A stretch of 64,000 nucleotides of DNA, taken from NCBI GenBank assembly GCA_018664485.1, contig JABJOE010000003.1, positions 51,187 through 115,186 on the forward strand. The letters run 5' to 3'. Under the pieces are notes generated by a model, which saw only the letters and a list, made by a program, of their open reading frames with translations, searched no databases and had not been told where the DNA came from. This DNA comes from Candidatus Uhrbacteria bacterium. Lineage in GTDB: Bacteria; Patescibacteria; ABY1; SG8-24; UBA9934. Both the position numbers and the translations under genes were made by a program. Shown here one piece after another: positions 42,099-50,960 of the stretch. Within the stretch, counting starts at the first letter, position 1; each line of letters opens with the position of its first letter.

Positions 42099-42407
42099 CT
42101 ATTTCCCCTTACGCTTCGTGTGAATATTTCCGTACATAACCTCAACTGTAAACTCAATTGCAATTAGCAAAAGTGGAACTGACAGGATCATGTATACAGA
42201 CGACAATAACTTTGCCAAATCTGATGTAACGGTCAGATCCCCGAATCCAACTGTAGTCATTGTACTCACAGTGAAATAAAATGCGTCTATCGCACTCCAC
42301 CCTTCCAAAGCACTGAACATAGCTGTCCCTAATCCCAGCATGACAACAGTAAAGACAAAAAGAAAACCAACGCGTTTATGACGCAAAACAGCTAATACCA
42401 TACGCAA
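42099..42407 (-). CDS. Two-span potassium channel
   Basis: 102 residues. Two membrane helices (about 14-33, 66-90) flank a pore helix and the selectivity filter in STMTTVGFGDLTV (T-V-G-F-G-D). It is a minimal KcsA-like subunit that would form a tetramer; it has no RCK domain of its own. The adjacent antiporter carries a TrkA-N domain. Confidence 0.93.
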   Translation of the reverse strand: MRMVLAVLRHKRVGFLFVFTVVMLGLGTAMFSALEGWSAIDAFYFTVSTMTTVGFGDLTVTSDLAKLLSSVYMILSVPLLLIAIEFTVEVMYGNIHTKRKGK

Positions 42408-42552
42408 GAATTATAACACAGCAATAATGCGCGGTCCGAGAACTATCCGCAGCTATCAAATGATCATTATATATAACGGATCCGAAAGTAAAAATAATAC
42501 TCCACAAAATGACTGACATGATATAGTGCTCTCAATATATAAACATATACCT

Positions 42553-43653
42553 ATGAAACAGCGACAGAGTATCTATATTTTAATGGCAGCGGCAGCGGCG
42601 ATAATCGTCGCAGGAATCATTGCATATACCGCAATTGTTGGCACGAACCAAACTATAAACACTCAAAAAGCGGAAGATAATGAAGTTACACAGGAAAGCG
42701 ATGACTCACAAATCGATAAGGACGAAGTTGAAGTCGAATACCCTTTCTTCATTACTACCATGACTCACATGGAAGGAAACTGGGATTTTACAATTGATAG
42801 TGAAGATCGATTCCTAGATCAAATTGATAAACTTGAATTTGCGATGGACATCGCTGATGAATATGATGCGACTTTAACAATAGAAACAGAAGAACCTTTT
42901 GCACGTGCTAACGCAAAATGGGACTACAACTTCATGGCCGAAATTTTTGAGCGTGGTCATGGTGTTGGATCACATTGTGATCGTGGTGGGTCTGGTAATG
43001 GAACTTACGATGAACTAGTTGAGGAGTTGAAACTTATCAAATCTCTAGTTGACGACTTGGTTGGTGAAAAGAACAACCTTGGATGTTCTGGAGCGGGTAG
43101 CTCAATTGATTGGGCGCAAGCTCTCGTTGAAGCCGGATTCAAATACGTCGACGGCTTGGTTGGATTCCACATGCTAGCCTTCCCACTTTCAGAACGCCCA
43201 GACGGATGGGATGATTTAGCTATATATAATGAGTTCTATCACGACAATGTTCCGGTCGAAATGGAAGATCGCATTCACCCACTTCGCCTTGAAAATACTT
43301 TAGACTGGGATGAAGATGATACAGGAATTGTTGTAAGCTCCGGGCAACTTGGCAGACTATCATTCTTTTCCGAAGGTGATCGAACGGAATGTATGGAGTC
43401 AGGATGCGACCTTGAGGCAGATGACGTAGATAAAACAGTGGCACAAGTTATCGAAGCTGTAGAGCTACACGATACTTCTCGCATCGGAAAACTAACCTTC
43501 TACATCCCAACATCTGAGATGATAGAAGAAAATGAAGTTGTACTACGCTACTTCTTCTCTGAAATGCAAAAACTTGAAGAAGCTGGGATGGTAGAGTGGG
43601 CATCGCAAGTAGAGGTATACGAAGCATTCGTTGACTGGGAGAAGGCGCAATAG
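42553..43653 (+). CDS. Membrane-anchored, deacetylase-like protein (degenerate NodB fold)
   Basis: 366 residues from MKQRQSIYILMAA. One N-terminal membrane helix, an acidic linker, then a domain with FITTMTHMEGN, the region GHGVGSHCDRGGSGN followed by TYDELVEELKLIKSLVDDLV, and a repeat of strands and helices as in polysaccharide deacetylases. The second metal His of the NodB motif (H-x3-H) is not evident. So the fold call is fair but activity is doubtful. No cassette features. Confidence 0.65.
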   Translation: MKQRQSIYILMAAAAAIIVAGIIAYTAIVGTNQTINTQKAEDNEVTQESDDSQIDKDEVEVEYPFFITTMTHMEGNWDFTIDSEDRFLDQIDKLEFAMDIADEYDATLTIETEEPFARANAKWDYNFMAEIFERGHGVGSHCDRGGSGNGTYDELVEELKLIKSLVDDLVGEKNNLGCSGAGSSIDWAQALVEAGFKYVDGLVGFHMLAFPLSERPDGWDDLAIYNEFYHDNVPVEMEDRIHPLRLENTLDWDEDDTGIVVSSGQLGRLSFFSEGDRTECMESGCDLEADDVDKTVAQVIEAVELHDTSRIGKLTFYIPTSEMIEENEVVLRYFFSEMQKLEEAGMVEWASQVEVYEAFVDWEKAQ

Positions 43654-43699
43654 CAATACCTAGGTGTACGTAACAGTAATTCCGGAGTAATATCACCCC

Positions 43700-44977
43700 A
43701 TGACTGAAAAGAAAAAAATCGCTGTAGTTGGCGCCGGTATATCTGGCCTAACCTGCGCATACGAATTGCAAAATGCTGGATTCGACGTAACTGTGATGGA
43801 ATCACGCGGACAAGTCGGTGGACGAATGTCATCGCGCGTTAAAGACGACTTTATATTCGACCTGGGTGCCGATCATCTTTGTAATCTTTATGTTGAGATG
43901 AAGAAGTACTGTAAAGAGTTTGGAATCGAGTGGGAGCCAATGCGGTTCTTGAAATACGGTGTATTTCGTGATGGTGAAGTACTGTCGATGAAAGATGTTA
44001 TCGGAAAGCTCTCAAAAGTACGATTGACTTTACAATATCTGTCCACTCGCGACGTTGGAAACTTTTTCAATTTGAACGAGCTCGCGCAACACGACAAAGA
44101 CAACGCATACGATTTCATGAAGCGGCGAACTGGGCTTGAAGTTAGCGACTATTTCGTAGATGCATTTACCTCTACTTATCAGTTCCATCGTTCTGACGAA
44201 ATTTCACTTGGAGCATTATTTGGAATCATGCAGTCTATCAATAGGGACCAGAAAGGCTGGGATCTTCATCGCACAAAGGGTGGTATGCAGGCTCTTCCTG
44301 ATGCTTTTGCTGACCGATTGAATGTACGCCTTGATAATCCCGTGAAAGAAGTTGAAGGTGGTGAGCAGGTAACGGTTGATGGCGAAAAGTTCGATGCTGT
44401 TGTGCTTGCAAGTCAGGCGAATAGAACAAAAAAGTTTTACAAAAATCCGACGCAAGAGCAAAAGAAGATTCTCGACTCAGCAAAATATGCAGAGTCTATC
44501 AGTGTAGCTTTTCGAGTGGACCGATCAAAACTTCCAGACACAGCTATAGTTTGGGTGCCGTATGTGCAGAGTGAGAAGATTTCCGGATACGTGAACGAAG
44601 CGATGAAGGGTGAGCAGATGATTCACGACGGTAAATCGCTCGTATGTGTGTGGCTGCACGAGGAATATGCAAAGATGCTTTCAAAGGTAGATGACGATAA
44701 AGTTTTCGATGCAGTTAAAAAAGAATTTGTACGAGTCTGCCCGTGGTTCCAGTCAGTGGATGAAATAGAAAGCTTCGACCTGGAGCGATGGCCCGAAGCA
44801 ATGCCAAAGTTCTATAACGGCTATCTGAAGACCGCCAAAGAGTTTATAGAGGGTGAAGGGCAAGGTGCTCAAAACGTTTTCTTCACCGGTGACTATCTTA
44901 ACAGTCCGTGGACAGAAGGTGCACTTAGATGCGGACAACGAGTTGCAAAACAAGTAACAGAAAAACTCCTTTCATAG
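43700..44977 (+). CDS. FAD-dependent amine oxidase/protoporphyrinogen oxidase-like protein
   Basis: 425 residues. N-terminal FAD site VVGAGISGLTCAYELQNAGF with VMESRGQVGGRMSSR; a C-terminal FTGDYLNSPWTEGALRCGQR closes the FAD domain as in this superfamily. Relatives oxidise porphyrinogens, carotenoids or amines. It is read toward a second FAD oxidoreductase gene on the opposite strand. I cannot decide the substrate. Confidence 0.85.
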   Translation: MTEKKKIAVVGAGISGLTCAYELQNAGFDVTVMESRGQVGGRMSSRVKDDFIFDLGADHLCNLYVEMKKYCKEFGIEWEPMRFLKYGVFRDGEVLSMKDVIGKLSKVRLTLQYLSTRDVGNFFNLNELAQHDKDNAYDFMKRRTGLEVSDYFVDAFTSTYQFHRSDEISLGALFGIMQSINRDQKGWDLHRTKGGMQALPDAFADRLNVRLDNPVKEVEGGEQVTVDGEKFDAVVLASQANRTKKFYKNPTQEQKKILDSAKYAESISVAFRVDRSKLPDTAIVWVPYVQSEKISGYVNEAMKGEQMIHDGKSLVCVWLHEEYAKMLSKVDDDKVFDAVKKEFVRVCPWFQSVDEIESFDLERWPEAMPKFYNGYLKTAKEFIEGEGQGAQNVFFTGDYLNSPWTEGALRCGQRVAKQVTEKLLS

Positions 44978-44989
44978 AAAGGAGTTTTT
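44961..44989. terminator. Shared bidirectional terminator
   Basis: AAAAACTCCTTTC and GAAAGGAGTTTTT around ATA; serves both converging FAD-oxidoreductase genes. It overlaps the last codons of the plus-strand gene. Confidence 0.85.
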
Positions 44990-45005
44990 CTTATCGCGCT
45001 TAAAA

Positions 45006-46643
45006 CTATAGAGCGTCGATCATGTCGTCGTCCGACACAGATGTTTCGTGGTTGTAATATTCGTCACCAGTTAAGTCCATATACAACTGAGAACCGGTTG
45101 ACACAGTTCCATACATTCCAGCCCATCCACTTGATGCATTACACCACCAGAAGTTTTTAAACGGTGTCTTTGCTTTCAAGCGATCCAAACTAACTTGTTC
45201 TGGTGTCATTGTAGATCCGTAAGCATTACCCTGTGGCGTCATTACAAAATCTTCATTTGTAGTCGACGTTCCAACGGTCTTCACCATAATATGCTTTCGG
45301 ATATTTGGAATATACTTTTCTTCAACAATATCGATCATGCGCTCGGAAACTCGTTGCTTCAACTTTGCATAATCAGCATAACCGCCATCCTGTGCATCTT
45401 TAAAAGGCTTATATTCGGTGTATGATGCGATTTCCAGAATCTGATTTTCAGGACCAGGTGTCGTTCCAGGGGCATTGGTATGAAGTGTTGGAGTAGACAT
45501 GAAAATCCACGGATTCTCAAAGTTAGTCTCCCCCATCTCCCGCCACATCTTATTCATATCCCACTGCTCGAGATGCCAAATGTTGCTAGATCCAAATCCG
45601 AAGTCACGCAAGTCGATGTCCTTGAGTCCAAGGTACACAACAACTCCAGCCGGTGAATACTCGTAATCAAGCTTCTTCTGCTCGTCAGCCGGGAACTTAT
45701 CCATCCCGATAATCTCTGCCATCGCTTTAGGGTCACCATTGCAAATGAAATTCTTGGCTGTAAATGTTTTTCCGTTCTTCGTACTAACGCTCGTAACTTC
45801 ATCACCTTCCGTTTCGATTTTGTCTACTTCTGTTTCGTAATAAATGTGGCAACCGTCATGATCTGTGATGAAACTCGCAAGACGTTCAATGTAATACTTG
45901 AAATGCTTTGTAGGATAATACGCACCGGTGTTGTACCCACCAAACAATGCAGCGTACATAAACAGTGACAATCGCTCTGGCGGCTCCATGAAGTCTCCTG
46001 CGTTTGCACAAAGCACAGCTTGAGCTTCTTTGGACAGCTTACATTCATCAAACAAATCCTGAACTGTAGATTTTCGATACTTAATGATTGCCGGAACCTT
46101 GAAAGCTTTTACATACTCCCACCACTTCAGTTTTCGGTCAGGAAGATGTCGGAACTGATCACGAATCTTTTTCATTGTGCCAACAAATTTTTCCATCCCT
46201 TCACGTTGATCCGGGTAAGCTTCTACAACATTCTCTACTAGCTTGTCCCAACCATATGGAATGCTAACTTTCTTTCCGTCAGGCATTGCCATAACGTCAT
46301 ATCCGGTCTTATCAAAAAGTTCAAAAGTAATATCTTTCTCCAAACCTACACGCTTTAGGAATTCGTAGATCTTTCCACCAGGAGCACATCCCCAAATGTA
46401 ATGAACCTGAGCACAGAAGTAAAAGTCTCCAGTTCGGAAAGACTGACAATATCCACCTGGAATGTCATGTGCTTCGAGCATGCAGATCTTGTAGCCGGCA
46501 TTTGCGAGCAACGCACCTACAGTTAGAGCAGATGAGCCTGTACCGATAATTACATAGTCATACTCATGATTCTCTGCATATCGTGCGTCTTGTGCCGCGT
46601 GATCCTCCTTACTTAACGCCGTAGTACTAGATTTCTTTGCCAT
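45006..46643 (-). CDS. Phytoene desaturase/carotenoid isomerase-like FAD oxidoreductase
   Basis: 545 residues from MAKKSSTTALSKE. FAD site DYVIIGTGSSALTVGALLANAG with MLEAHDIPGGYCQSF. The rest is typical of CrtI/CrtISO-type or all-trans-retinol saturase-like proteins, with NGDPKAMAEIIG and the late SSGWAGMYGTVSTGSQL. I chose the ATG at 46643; a longer frame reads into the upstream RNA gene and is implausible. TACAAT at about 46680 may be its -10. The two non-coding RNA genes lie immediately upstream. Confidence 0.85.
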   Translation of the reverse strand: MAKKSSTTALSKEDHAAQDARYAENHEYDYVIIGTGSSALTVGALLANAGYKICMLEAHDIPGGYCQSFRTGDFYFCAQVHYIWGCAPGGKIYEFLKRVGLEKDITFELFDKTGYDVMAMPDGKKVSIPYGWDKLVENVVEAYPDQREGMEKFVGTMKKIRDQFRHLPDRKLKWWEYVKAFKVPAIIKYRKSTVQDLFDECKLSKEAQAVLCANAGDFMEPPERLSLFMYAALFGGYNTGAYYPTKHFKYYIERLASFITDHDGCHIYYETEVDKIETEGDEVTSVSTKNGKTFTAKNFICNGDPKAMAEIIGMDKFPADEQKKLDYEYSPAGVVVYLGLKDIDLRDFGFGSSNIWHLEQWDMNKMWREMGETNFENPWIFMSTPTLHTNAPGTTPGPENQILEIASYTEYKPFKDAQDGGYADYAKLKQRVSERMIDIVEEKYIPNIRKHIMVKTVGTSTTNEDFVMTPQGNAYGSTMTPEQVSLDRLKAKTPFKNFWWCNASSGWAGMYGTVSTGSQLYMDLTGDEYYNHETSVSDDDMIDAL

Positions 46644-46696
46644 ATGGTGTTTAAGGGTCCAATTTAGAATTATGGAGATTGTAGCATGAATCTGAG

Positions 46697-46838
46697 TATA
46701 AGAAAGACCCCTCCGCGCTACATGCGGGAGAGGCCCAAGTGGAGTGCAGCTCAAACGGCCAAGTGCCGAAATTGCTACGGGTGTCGAAGAGCGAGAGACT
46801 AGAACGCGGCGACGTTAGGTCCAAACACGCTCGATAAC
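46697..46838 (-). ncRNA. Novel small RNA, copy A
   Basis: About 142 bases between a strong promoter and a terminator, without a usable open frame. Predicted parts: a 5' stem GAGCG/CGCTC enclosing CCTAACGTCGCCGC, the sequence GTAGCAATTT, a CGGC-ACTTG-GCCG hairpin followed by TTTGAG, and a terminator hairpin with TCTTTCTTAT. Copy B has the same parts in the same order with different, still-paired stem bases. I recognise no known RNA family. Confidence 0.65.
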
Positions 46839-46844
46839 TGATAG

Positions 46845-46873
46845 ATATAACCACAAATTGCTTGTACTGTCAA
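46845..46873 (-). promoter_or_regulatory. Promoter of small RNA copy A
   Basis: Minus strand TTGACA (46873-46868), 17 bp, TTATAT (46850-46845), preceded by TGTGG. Confidence 0.8.
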
Positions 46874-46920
46874 TAGTACGAGCGGTGTCAGTACCCTACT
46901 GTGTGACACAAAAATTAGGC

Positions 46921-47056
46921 ATGAAGAAACCTCTCAACGCGCGGCAGGCGAAGAGAGGCAGAGTAACTGAAACGGCAGAATAGCCGAGACTGCTACAAGT
47001 TGCCAATGAGTGCAACGTATTATGCGGTGACAGGGATGAACGCGCACTCGTAAAGC
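46921..47056 (-). ncRNA. Novel small RNA, copy B
   Basis: About 136 bases with the same architecture as copy A: stem GAGTGC/GCACTC enclosing CCCTGTCACCGC, then GTAGCAGTCT, hairpin CGGC-TATTCT-GCCG followed by TTTCAG, and a CCTCTC/GAGAGG terminator hairpin with TTTCTTC. Conserved single-stranded parts (GTCrCCGC, GTAGCA) and compensated stem changes support a functional RNA rather than a coding gene. Confidence 0.65.
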
Positions 47057-47062
47057 GAGGAC

Positions 47063-47091
47063 ATATAACCATAATTATACCGTATTGTCAA
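47063..47091 (-). promoter_or_regulatory. Promoter of small RNA copy B
   Basis: Minus strand TTGACA (47091-47086), 17 bp, TTATAT (47068-47063). The TGGTTATAT context is identical to copy A's. Confidence 0.8.
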
Positions 47092-47126
47092 GGGTAATAG
47101 ACATACTTTCGAGTTCACCCTTATTA

Positions 47127-47155
47127 TTGACAAAACATGGTTTTAGTGCTATCTT
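47127..47155 (+). promoter_or_regulatory. Promoter of the 47208-47699 cassette
   Basis: TTGACA (47127-47132), 17 bp ending TAGTGC, TATCTT (47150-47155). Confidence 0.8.
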
Positions 47156-47207
47156 GATACGTCTAGATAGACAGGGTAGTGACATTCCGTCGCTCCCGAA
47201 GGACCCC

Positions 47208-47699
47208 ATGAAGCTCACCCTCATCGCATTTGCACCCCTTCTTTCCCTCATCACCCCCGCGGCGCACGCCGACCCCGGTACCGAATCGGTCAGTCAGGCC
47301 GCGCCCAAAATCGAAATGATCGGCGTGGCGCGTCAGTTCGTCGCGATCCAGTGGGACTGGTCTGAGAGCCCGACGATCTCGCTCGTCCTCATCGGCGACC
47401 ACCTCAACCCGCTCCACCGCATCAACGGCACGAAGCAATCAGACGGCACTTGGAAGTTCCTCGTGCCCGACAGCATCATCGCCACCTTTCAGGAAGTGAT
47501 CATCAACCCCGCCGACCATTCGGTCGTCGGCGTGATCACCAACTTTGGTGCCATCAAAGACGCGCGCGTCACACTGGCAGCCGACAAAGCCAACGAAACC
47601 AGTGGGCTTGGCTCGATCGGGGACGTCCGGTGGATCAACATCGAGAGCGTCATCTCGTGCTCCGGCGACGGCTGCGCGCAGCTCATCGATACGGAGTAA
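47208..47699 (+). CDS. Secreted protein, paralogue A of a tandem pair (cassette)
   Basis: 163 residues. Signal peptide MKLTLIAFAPLLSLITPAAHA. The mature protein has a beta-rich core with QFVAIQWDWS, SLVLIGDHLNPLH, then WKFLVPDSIIATFQEVIIN and DHSVVGVI, which aligns with the next gene (W-x-F-x-VP-x-x-IIA-x-F). Two cysteines near the end (SCSGDGC) could form a disulfide. The GGA in GAAGGACC precedes the ATG. GC-rich; strong promoter and T1-family terminator. Confidence 0.78.
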   Translation: MKLTLIAFAPLLSLITPAAHADPGTESVSQAAPKIEMIGVARQFVAIQWDWSESPTISLVLIGDHLNPLHRINGTKQSDGTWKFLVPDSIIATFQEVIINPADHSVVGVITNFGAIKDARVTLAADKANETSGLGSIGDVRWINIESVISCSGDGCAQLIDTE

Positions 47700-47724
47700 A
47701 AGTACAACCCAAAAAGGTCTTCTG

Positions 47725-47799
47725 ACCGTCCACCACGACCCGTCTGACGGGTCACGAGCCGCCCGCTGGCTCATCTCTGGTGGGCGGTTTCGTGATTTT
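47725..47799 (+). terminator. Branched terminator, family T1, copy 2
   Basis: Outer stem CCGTCCACC/GGTGGGCGG, inner hairpins ACCCGTCTGACGGGT and GAGCC...GGCTC, then TTTCGTGATTTT. A three-way-junction form. Confidence 0.8.
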
Positions 47800-47824
47800 C
47801 CATAAAATTTAGCTAGTGTGGGGA

Positions 47825-47853
47825 TTGACATTTGGGCTATTTTATGATATTTT
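47825..47853 (+). promoter_or_regulatory. Promoter of the 47906-48364 cassette
   Basis: TTGACA (47825-47830), 17 bp ending TGA, TATTTT (47848-47853). Confidence 0.8.
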
Positions 47854-47905
47854 GCAACGTCTTAAACGACTAACCAGGCAATCCGCCCGGTTAATAAGGA
47901 GTCCT

Positions 47906-48364
47906 ATGAGCGCAATGCTCCTCGCTTTTGCCCTTTCCTTTTTCACCCCCAACGCACACGCTCACGATTGTGCTGGCGCCAGCCTTCAAGGCGTAGCGAC
48001 TCAGAGTGTGCTTATCGACTGGAACAGCGTGCCGCCGATCGTCAACCTGGTACTGATGGATCGGATCGGTACGAGTGCGAGCAGGTTCGTCAACGTTCCT
48101 GGTGAGGAAGTGAACCCTCGGACTTGGGTATTCAATGTTCCCCCAACGATCATTGCCGGGTTTGACGGGATCGTCACCAACGCAAAAGACAAAACCGTTC
48201 ATGCGCTGATCGACGGCTCTCACGCGCATTCGTACGTGAACACATTGCCTGTCCCGAACACCTACAACGAGCATCCGACGAGCTCCCAGTACTACGTGGA
48301 GCTCGCAACGGCGCCAAAGACCAATACGCAATCTGGCGGCGCATTCAACTACGAACAACTCTGA
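47906..48364 (+). CDS. Secreted protein, paralogue B of a tandem pair (cassette)
   Basis: 152 residues from an ATG after AAGGAG. Signal peptide to about AHAHD. The core aligns with the previous cassette: GVATQSVLIDWNS, VNLVLMDRIG, then WVFNVPPTIIAGFDGIV and DKTVHALI. The C-terminus is diverged, with His/Tyr-rich SHAHSYVNTLPVP. Unlike the membrane-paralogue pair at 31 kb, the two terminators are different here. Function unknown; surface binding is a guess. Confidence 0.78.
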   Translation: MSAMLLAFALSFFTPNAHAHDCAGASLQGVATQSVLIDWNSVPPIVNLVLMDRIGTSASRFVNVPGEEVNPRTWVFNVPPTIIAGFDGIVTNAKDKTVHALIDGSHAHSYVNTLPVPNTYNEHPTSSQYYVELATAPKTNTQSGGAFNYEQL

Positions 48365-48401
48365 CCCCGTACATCACCACGAAAACTATCGTGGAAGATG
48401 A

Positions 48402-48433
48402 AATCCCTGGACTGCGAAAGTAGTGCGGGGATT
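48402..48433 (+). terminator. Terminator of the 47906-48364 cassette
   Basis: ATCCC...GGGGAT with ACTGC-GAAA-GTAGT inside; its loop CTGCGAAAGTAGT recalls the T4 repeat (CTTCGAAAGTTG). Confidence 0.6.
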
Positions 48434-48473
48434 CATGTTTGTATATAAATTGACTAAAACCAAAACCTATTCA

Positions 48474-48510
48474 CGCAAAGAACCCTGCGCCGAACGAATC
48501 CAACACAGGG
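48474..48510 (-). terminator. Terminator of the 48542-48883 cassette
   Basis: CCCTGTG pairs with CGCAGGG (one mismatch), followed by TTCTTTGC on the minus strand. Confidence 0.6.
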
Positions 48511-48541
48511 CCACACGCGATGCGGCAAGCCGCACATAATC

Positions 48542-48883
48542 TCACTTATCCGGCATACGCATCCAGATGATCTTCTTCTCAGCTCCCTTGATCTTCTCCG
48601 GGTCACCGATCATCACAATGTGACCCTTGGCAAACCAGAGATGGAGTATTCCGCTGTCGTACCACCCGAAGATGGCGCTACCGTCGTAGATGCAGGGAAT
48701 TGGATCATCACCCTCGTCATCGATAGCCTGCTGTCTCAGATCGCGACAGACCTCATCGACATTATCGCCGAAAGCCGCACCCCAGCCAGTCGCAACGGCG
48801 GACTCACAGACCTCAGCCGTGCTCACCTCGGACTTGCATCCAGGCAGAGTCAGCACAGTCAAAACCAGAATCAACGTACGCAT
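48542..48883 (-). CDS. Small predicted lipoprotein (cassette)
   Basis: 113 residues. The N-terminus MRTLILVLTVLTLPGC has a lipobox (LPGC), so Cys16 becomes the lipidated residue. Three further cysteines (AEVCESAV, EVCRDL, PIPCIYDG) may make disulfides. Acidic middle, basic aromatic C-terminus. GGGAGAG precedes the ATG at good spacing. Own promoter (TTGACT) and terminator. Unknown family. Confidence 0.75.
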   Translation of the reverse strand: MRTLILVLTVLTLPGCKSEVSTAEVCESAVATGWGAAFGDNVDEVCRDLRQQAIDDEGDDPIPCIYDGSAIFGWYDSGILHLWFAKGHIVMIGDPEKIKGAEKKIIWMRMPDK

Positions 48884-48996
48884 CTTCTCTCCCGCACAAG
48901 AGTGAATGGCCAGAACGGCCGGCGTAGATCACAGCTGCGACCATCGCCTTACAACGTCACCACCAGTAATCTTTCAAAAGGTTGATGTGACTGAAA

Positions 48997-49025
48997 AAAT
49001 TACACCAATCCACAAATATAGTCAA
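48997..49025 (-). promoter_or_regulatory. Promoter of the small lipoprotein cassette
   Basis: Minus strand TTGACT (49025-49020), 17 bp, TAATTT (49002-48997). Confidence 0.7.
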
Positions 49026-49059
49026 TAAAAAACCTGTTCCTACACTTACAACCTAAAAC

Positions 49060-50823
49060 CTACTGAATAAAACCTCCGACCTGAATATCCCAAAGCGTTT
49101 TGTAAATTCCCTTTTTACGGCTTAATTGTTTATGAGTTCCAGTATCAACTACATTCCCTTGCTCCATAACAATAATACGATCCATCTTTAAGATTGTAGA
49201 CAAACGATGGGCGATAACAATCGTAGTCCTTCCCTTCATCAACTCCTCAAGTGCTTCCTGAATCAAAACCTCAGACTCAGAATCCAAACTAGACGTTGCC
49301 TCATCCAACACAAGGATAGGGGCATCTTTCAAAATAGCACGGGCAATAGCAACACGTTGACGCTCACCTCCTGACAACTTCACCCCACGTTCACCAACGA
49401 GCGTATCGTAACCCGACGACAAATCCATTATAAAATCATGGCAACGAGCTTTCTTTGCAGCAGCAATTACTTCTTCCTTTGAAGCGTCCCGACGACCATA
49501 CTGAATATTTTCCATAAGTGACCTATGGAATAAAATTGGTTCTTGCGGCACAAGTGAAATATTTTCACGCAACGATTCATGAGTAACCTTTGTAAGTCGC
49601 TGACCATCGATCAGAATCTTTCCACGCTGGATATCAAAGAGCCGGAATAGCAGCTTTACAATAGTTGATTTCCCGGCACCCGACGGCCCAACAAAAGCAA
49701 CTCGCTCATTGTGCTTAATCTTAAGTGACATCTTATCGATCACCTTGCGAGTTTTTGCATAGCTAAACTCAACGTTCTCAAATTTAATCTCGCCACCTGT
49801 AACTTCGAGTGACTTCGCACTTTTCGTATTGCGAATTGCATGCGGAGTATTCAAAATCTCAACCATCTCTTTTGCCTCAGCGTAAGCTTCATACGTGTCA
49901 CGGATGTATCGTCCGATATCCCACATCTTGCGGATAATCATAACCGTATACCCTTGCAGCAAAGCGAAATCACCTGCCGTCAATACACCTTGCAACCATA
50001 AATCAATCGCATAATACATGATGACAAGCTCCAAAATAGCAAGGAGTACTCCCTGAATAGCATTGTTAATCTCATTTAAATTCCACGTAAATTGCTTCAG
50101 CTTCTGATACTTTCTGCTAACATCGCCAAAAAGTCCCATTTCAAATCCATGCCCGCCGAAAAGTTTTATATTTGTGCTATTGGTGATCCCGTCAGCCAAC
50201 ACAGATGTAACTTCTGAATCTACTTCAGAACGCTCTTCGTCGTATTTCAACTTCCATTTAGAAAACAAGACATTTAAAACAGTAAAAAGAACAATCCAAA
50301 TTATCGTAAAAATAGAAAGCAGCGGGCTACGAGTCCACAGAATAATCACTATTCCTATAATGGACACAATCAGCGGCAGAAAACTCCACTGCAACTTATC
50401 CATTACCGTTTCAAATGACCTTGAAAGTCTGCGAACTTTTCGAAGTAAACCACCAGCAAAACTATCTGTGAAAAATTTATAGGAATGGTCTAGAAGGTAA
50501 CTGTACGAAGAACGCTCAAGATCGCGTGTGACAGATGTTTGAACATGAGCAGTTACAAACCCAGATATTCTCCAAAATATATTTACGCATGTACCAACTA
50601 AAAAAATTAGTACTACAATCAGAAGTAGCGTGCTCTTTACCGTTCCTCCAAATGGTTCAGTATCACCAAACAGTACATCGAAGAACAACTTATAAAACCA
50701 CGGTACCGAGAGATGCATGACAGTCGCACCAATAATCGACCCGATAATAATAGCCATCGAACCTAAATATGGCTTGATGTGTTGCCAGTAAACTTTGTTA
50801 ACGTCGTTAATTGAGATTTTCAT
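49060..50823 (-). CDS. ABC transporter, fused membrane and ATPase domains (MsbA/MDR type)
   Basis: 587 residues. Six membrane helices (1-320), then the ATPase: Walker A GPSGAGKST, Q-loop, signature LSGGERQRVAIARAIL, Walker B LVLDEATSSLD and H-loop IVIAHRLST. It works as a homodimer exporting lipids, peptides or drugs. I prefer the ATG at 50823 (MKISINDVNKVYW) over upstream in-frame starts. A single gene, no partner next to it. Confidence 0.93.
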   Translation of the reverse strand: MKISINDVNKVYWQHIKPYLGSMAIIIGSIIGATVMHLSVPWFYKLFFDVLFGDTEPFGGTVKSTLLLIVVLIFLVGTCVNIFWRISGFVTAHVQTSVTRDLERSSYSYLLDHSYKFFTDSFAGGLLRKVRRLSRSFETVMDKLQWSFLPLIVSIIGIVIILWTRSPLLSIFTIIWIVLFTVLNVLFSKWKLKYDEERSEVDSEVTSVLADGITNSTNIKLFGGHGFEMGLFGDVSRKYQKLKQFTWNLNEINNAIQGVLLAILELVIMYYAIDLWLQGVLTAGDFALLQGYTVMIIRKMWDIGRYIRDTYEAYAEAKEMVEILNTPHAIRNTKSAKSLEVTGGEIKFENVEFSYAKTRKVIDKMSLKIKHNERVAFVGPSGAGKSTIVKLLFRLFDIQRGKILIDGQRLTKVTHESLRENISLVPQEPILFHRSLMENIQYGRRDASKEEVIAAAKKARCHDFIMDLSSGYDTLVGERGVKLSGGERQRVAIARAILKDAPILVLDEATSSLDSESEVLIQEALEELMKGRTTIVIAHRLSTILKMDRIIVMEQGNVVDTGTHKQLSRKKGIYKTLWDIQVGGFIQ

Positions 50824-50881
50824 TACACGCATTGTAACACGCAACTTGATGATTTATTTTGTGCATTGCACAGTCTTAAAT

Positions 50882-50952
50882 ACGAAAACCGCCCACCACA
50901 TGAGCCAGAGAGCGGCTCGTAACCCGTCAGACGGGTCGTGATTGGGCGGCGA
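50882..50952 (-). terminator. Branched terminator, family T1, copy 3
   Basis: Minus strand: ACCCGTCTGACGGGT hairpin (identical to copy 2), GAGCCGCTCTCTGGCTC hairpin, then a closing GTGGTGGGCGGTTTTCG end. Confidence 0.8.
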
Positions 50953-50960
50953 GAAGTTGT

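Noticed and set aside
46697..47056. Riboswitch pair controlling the CrtI-like gene
   Set aside because: Each copy has its own promoter and terminator, and the gene seems to have its own -10 downstream. Not excluded, but independent RNAs are simpler.
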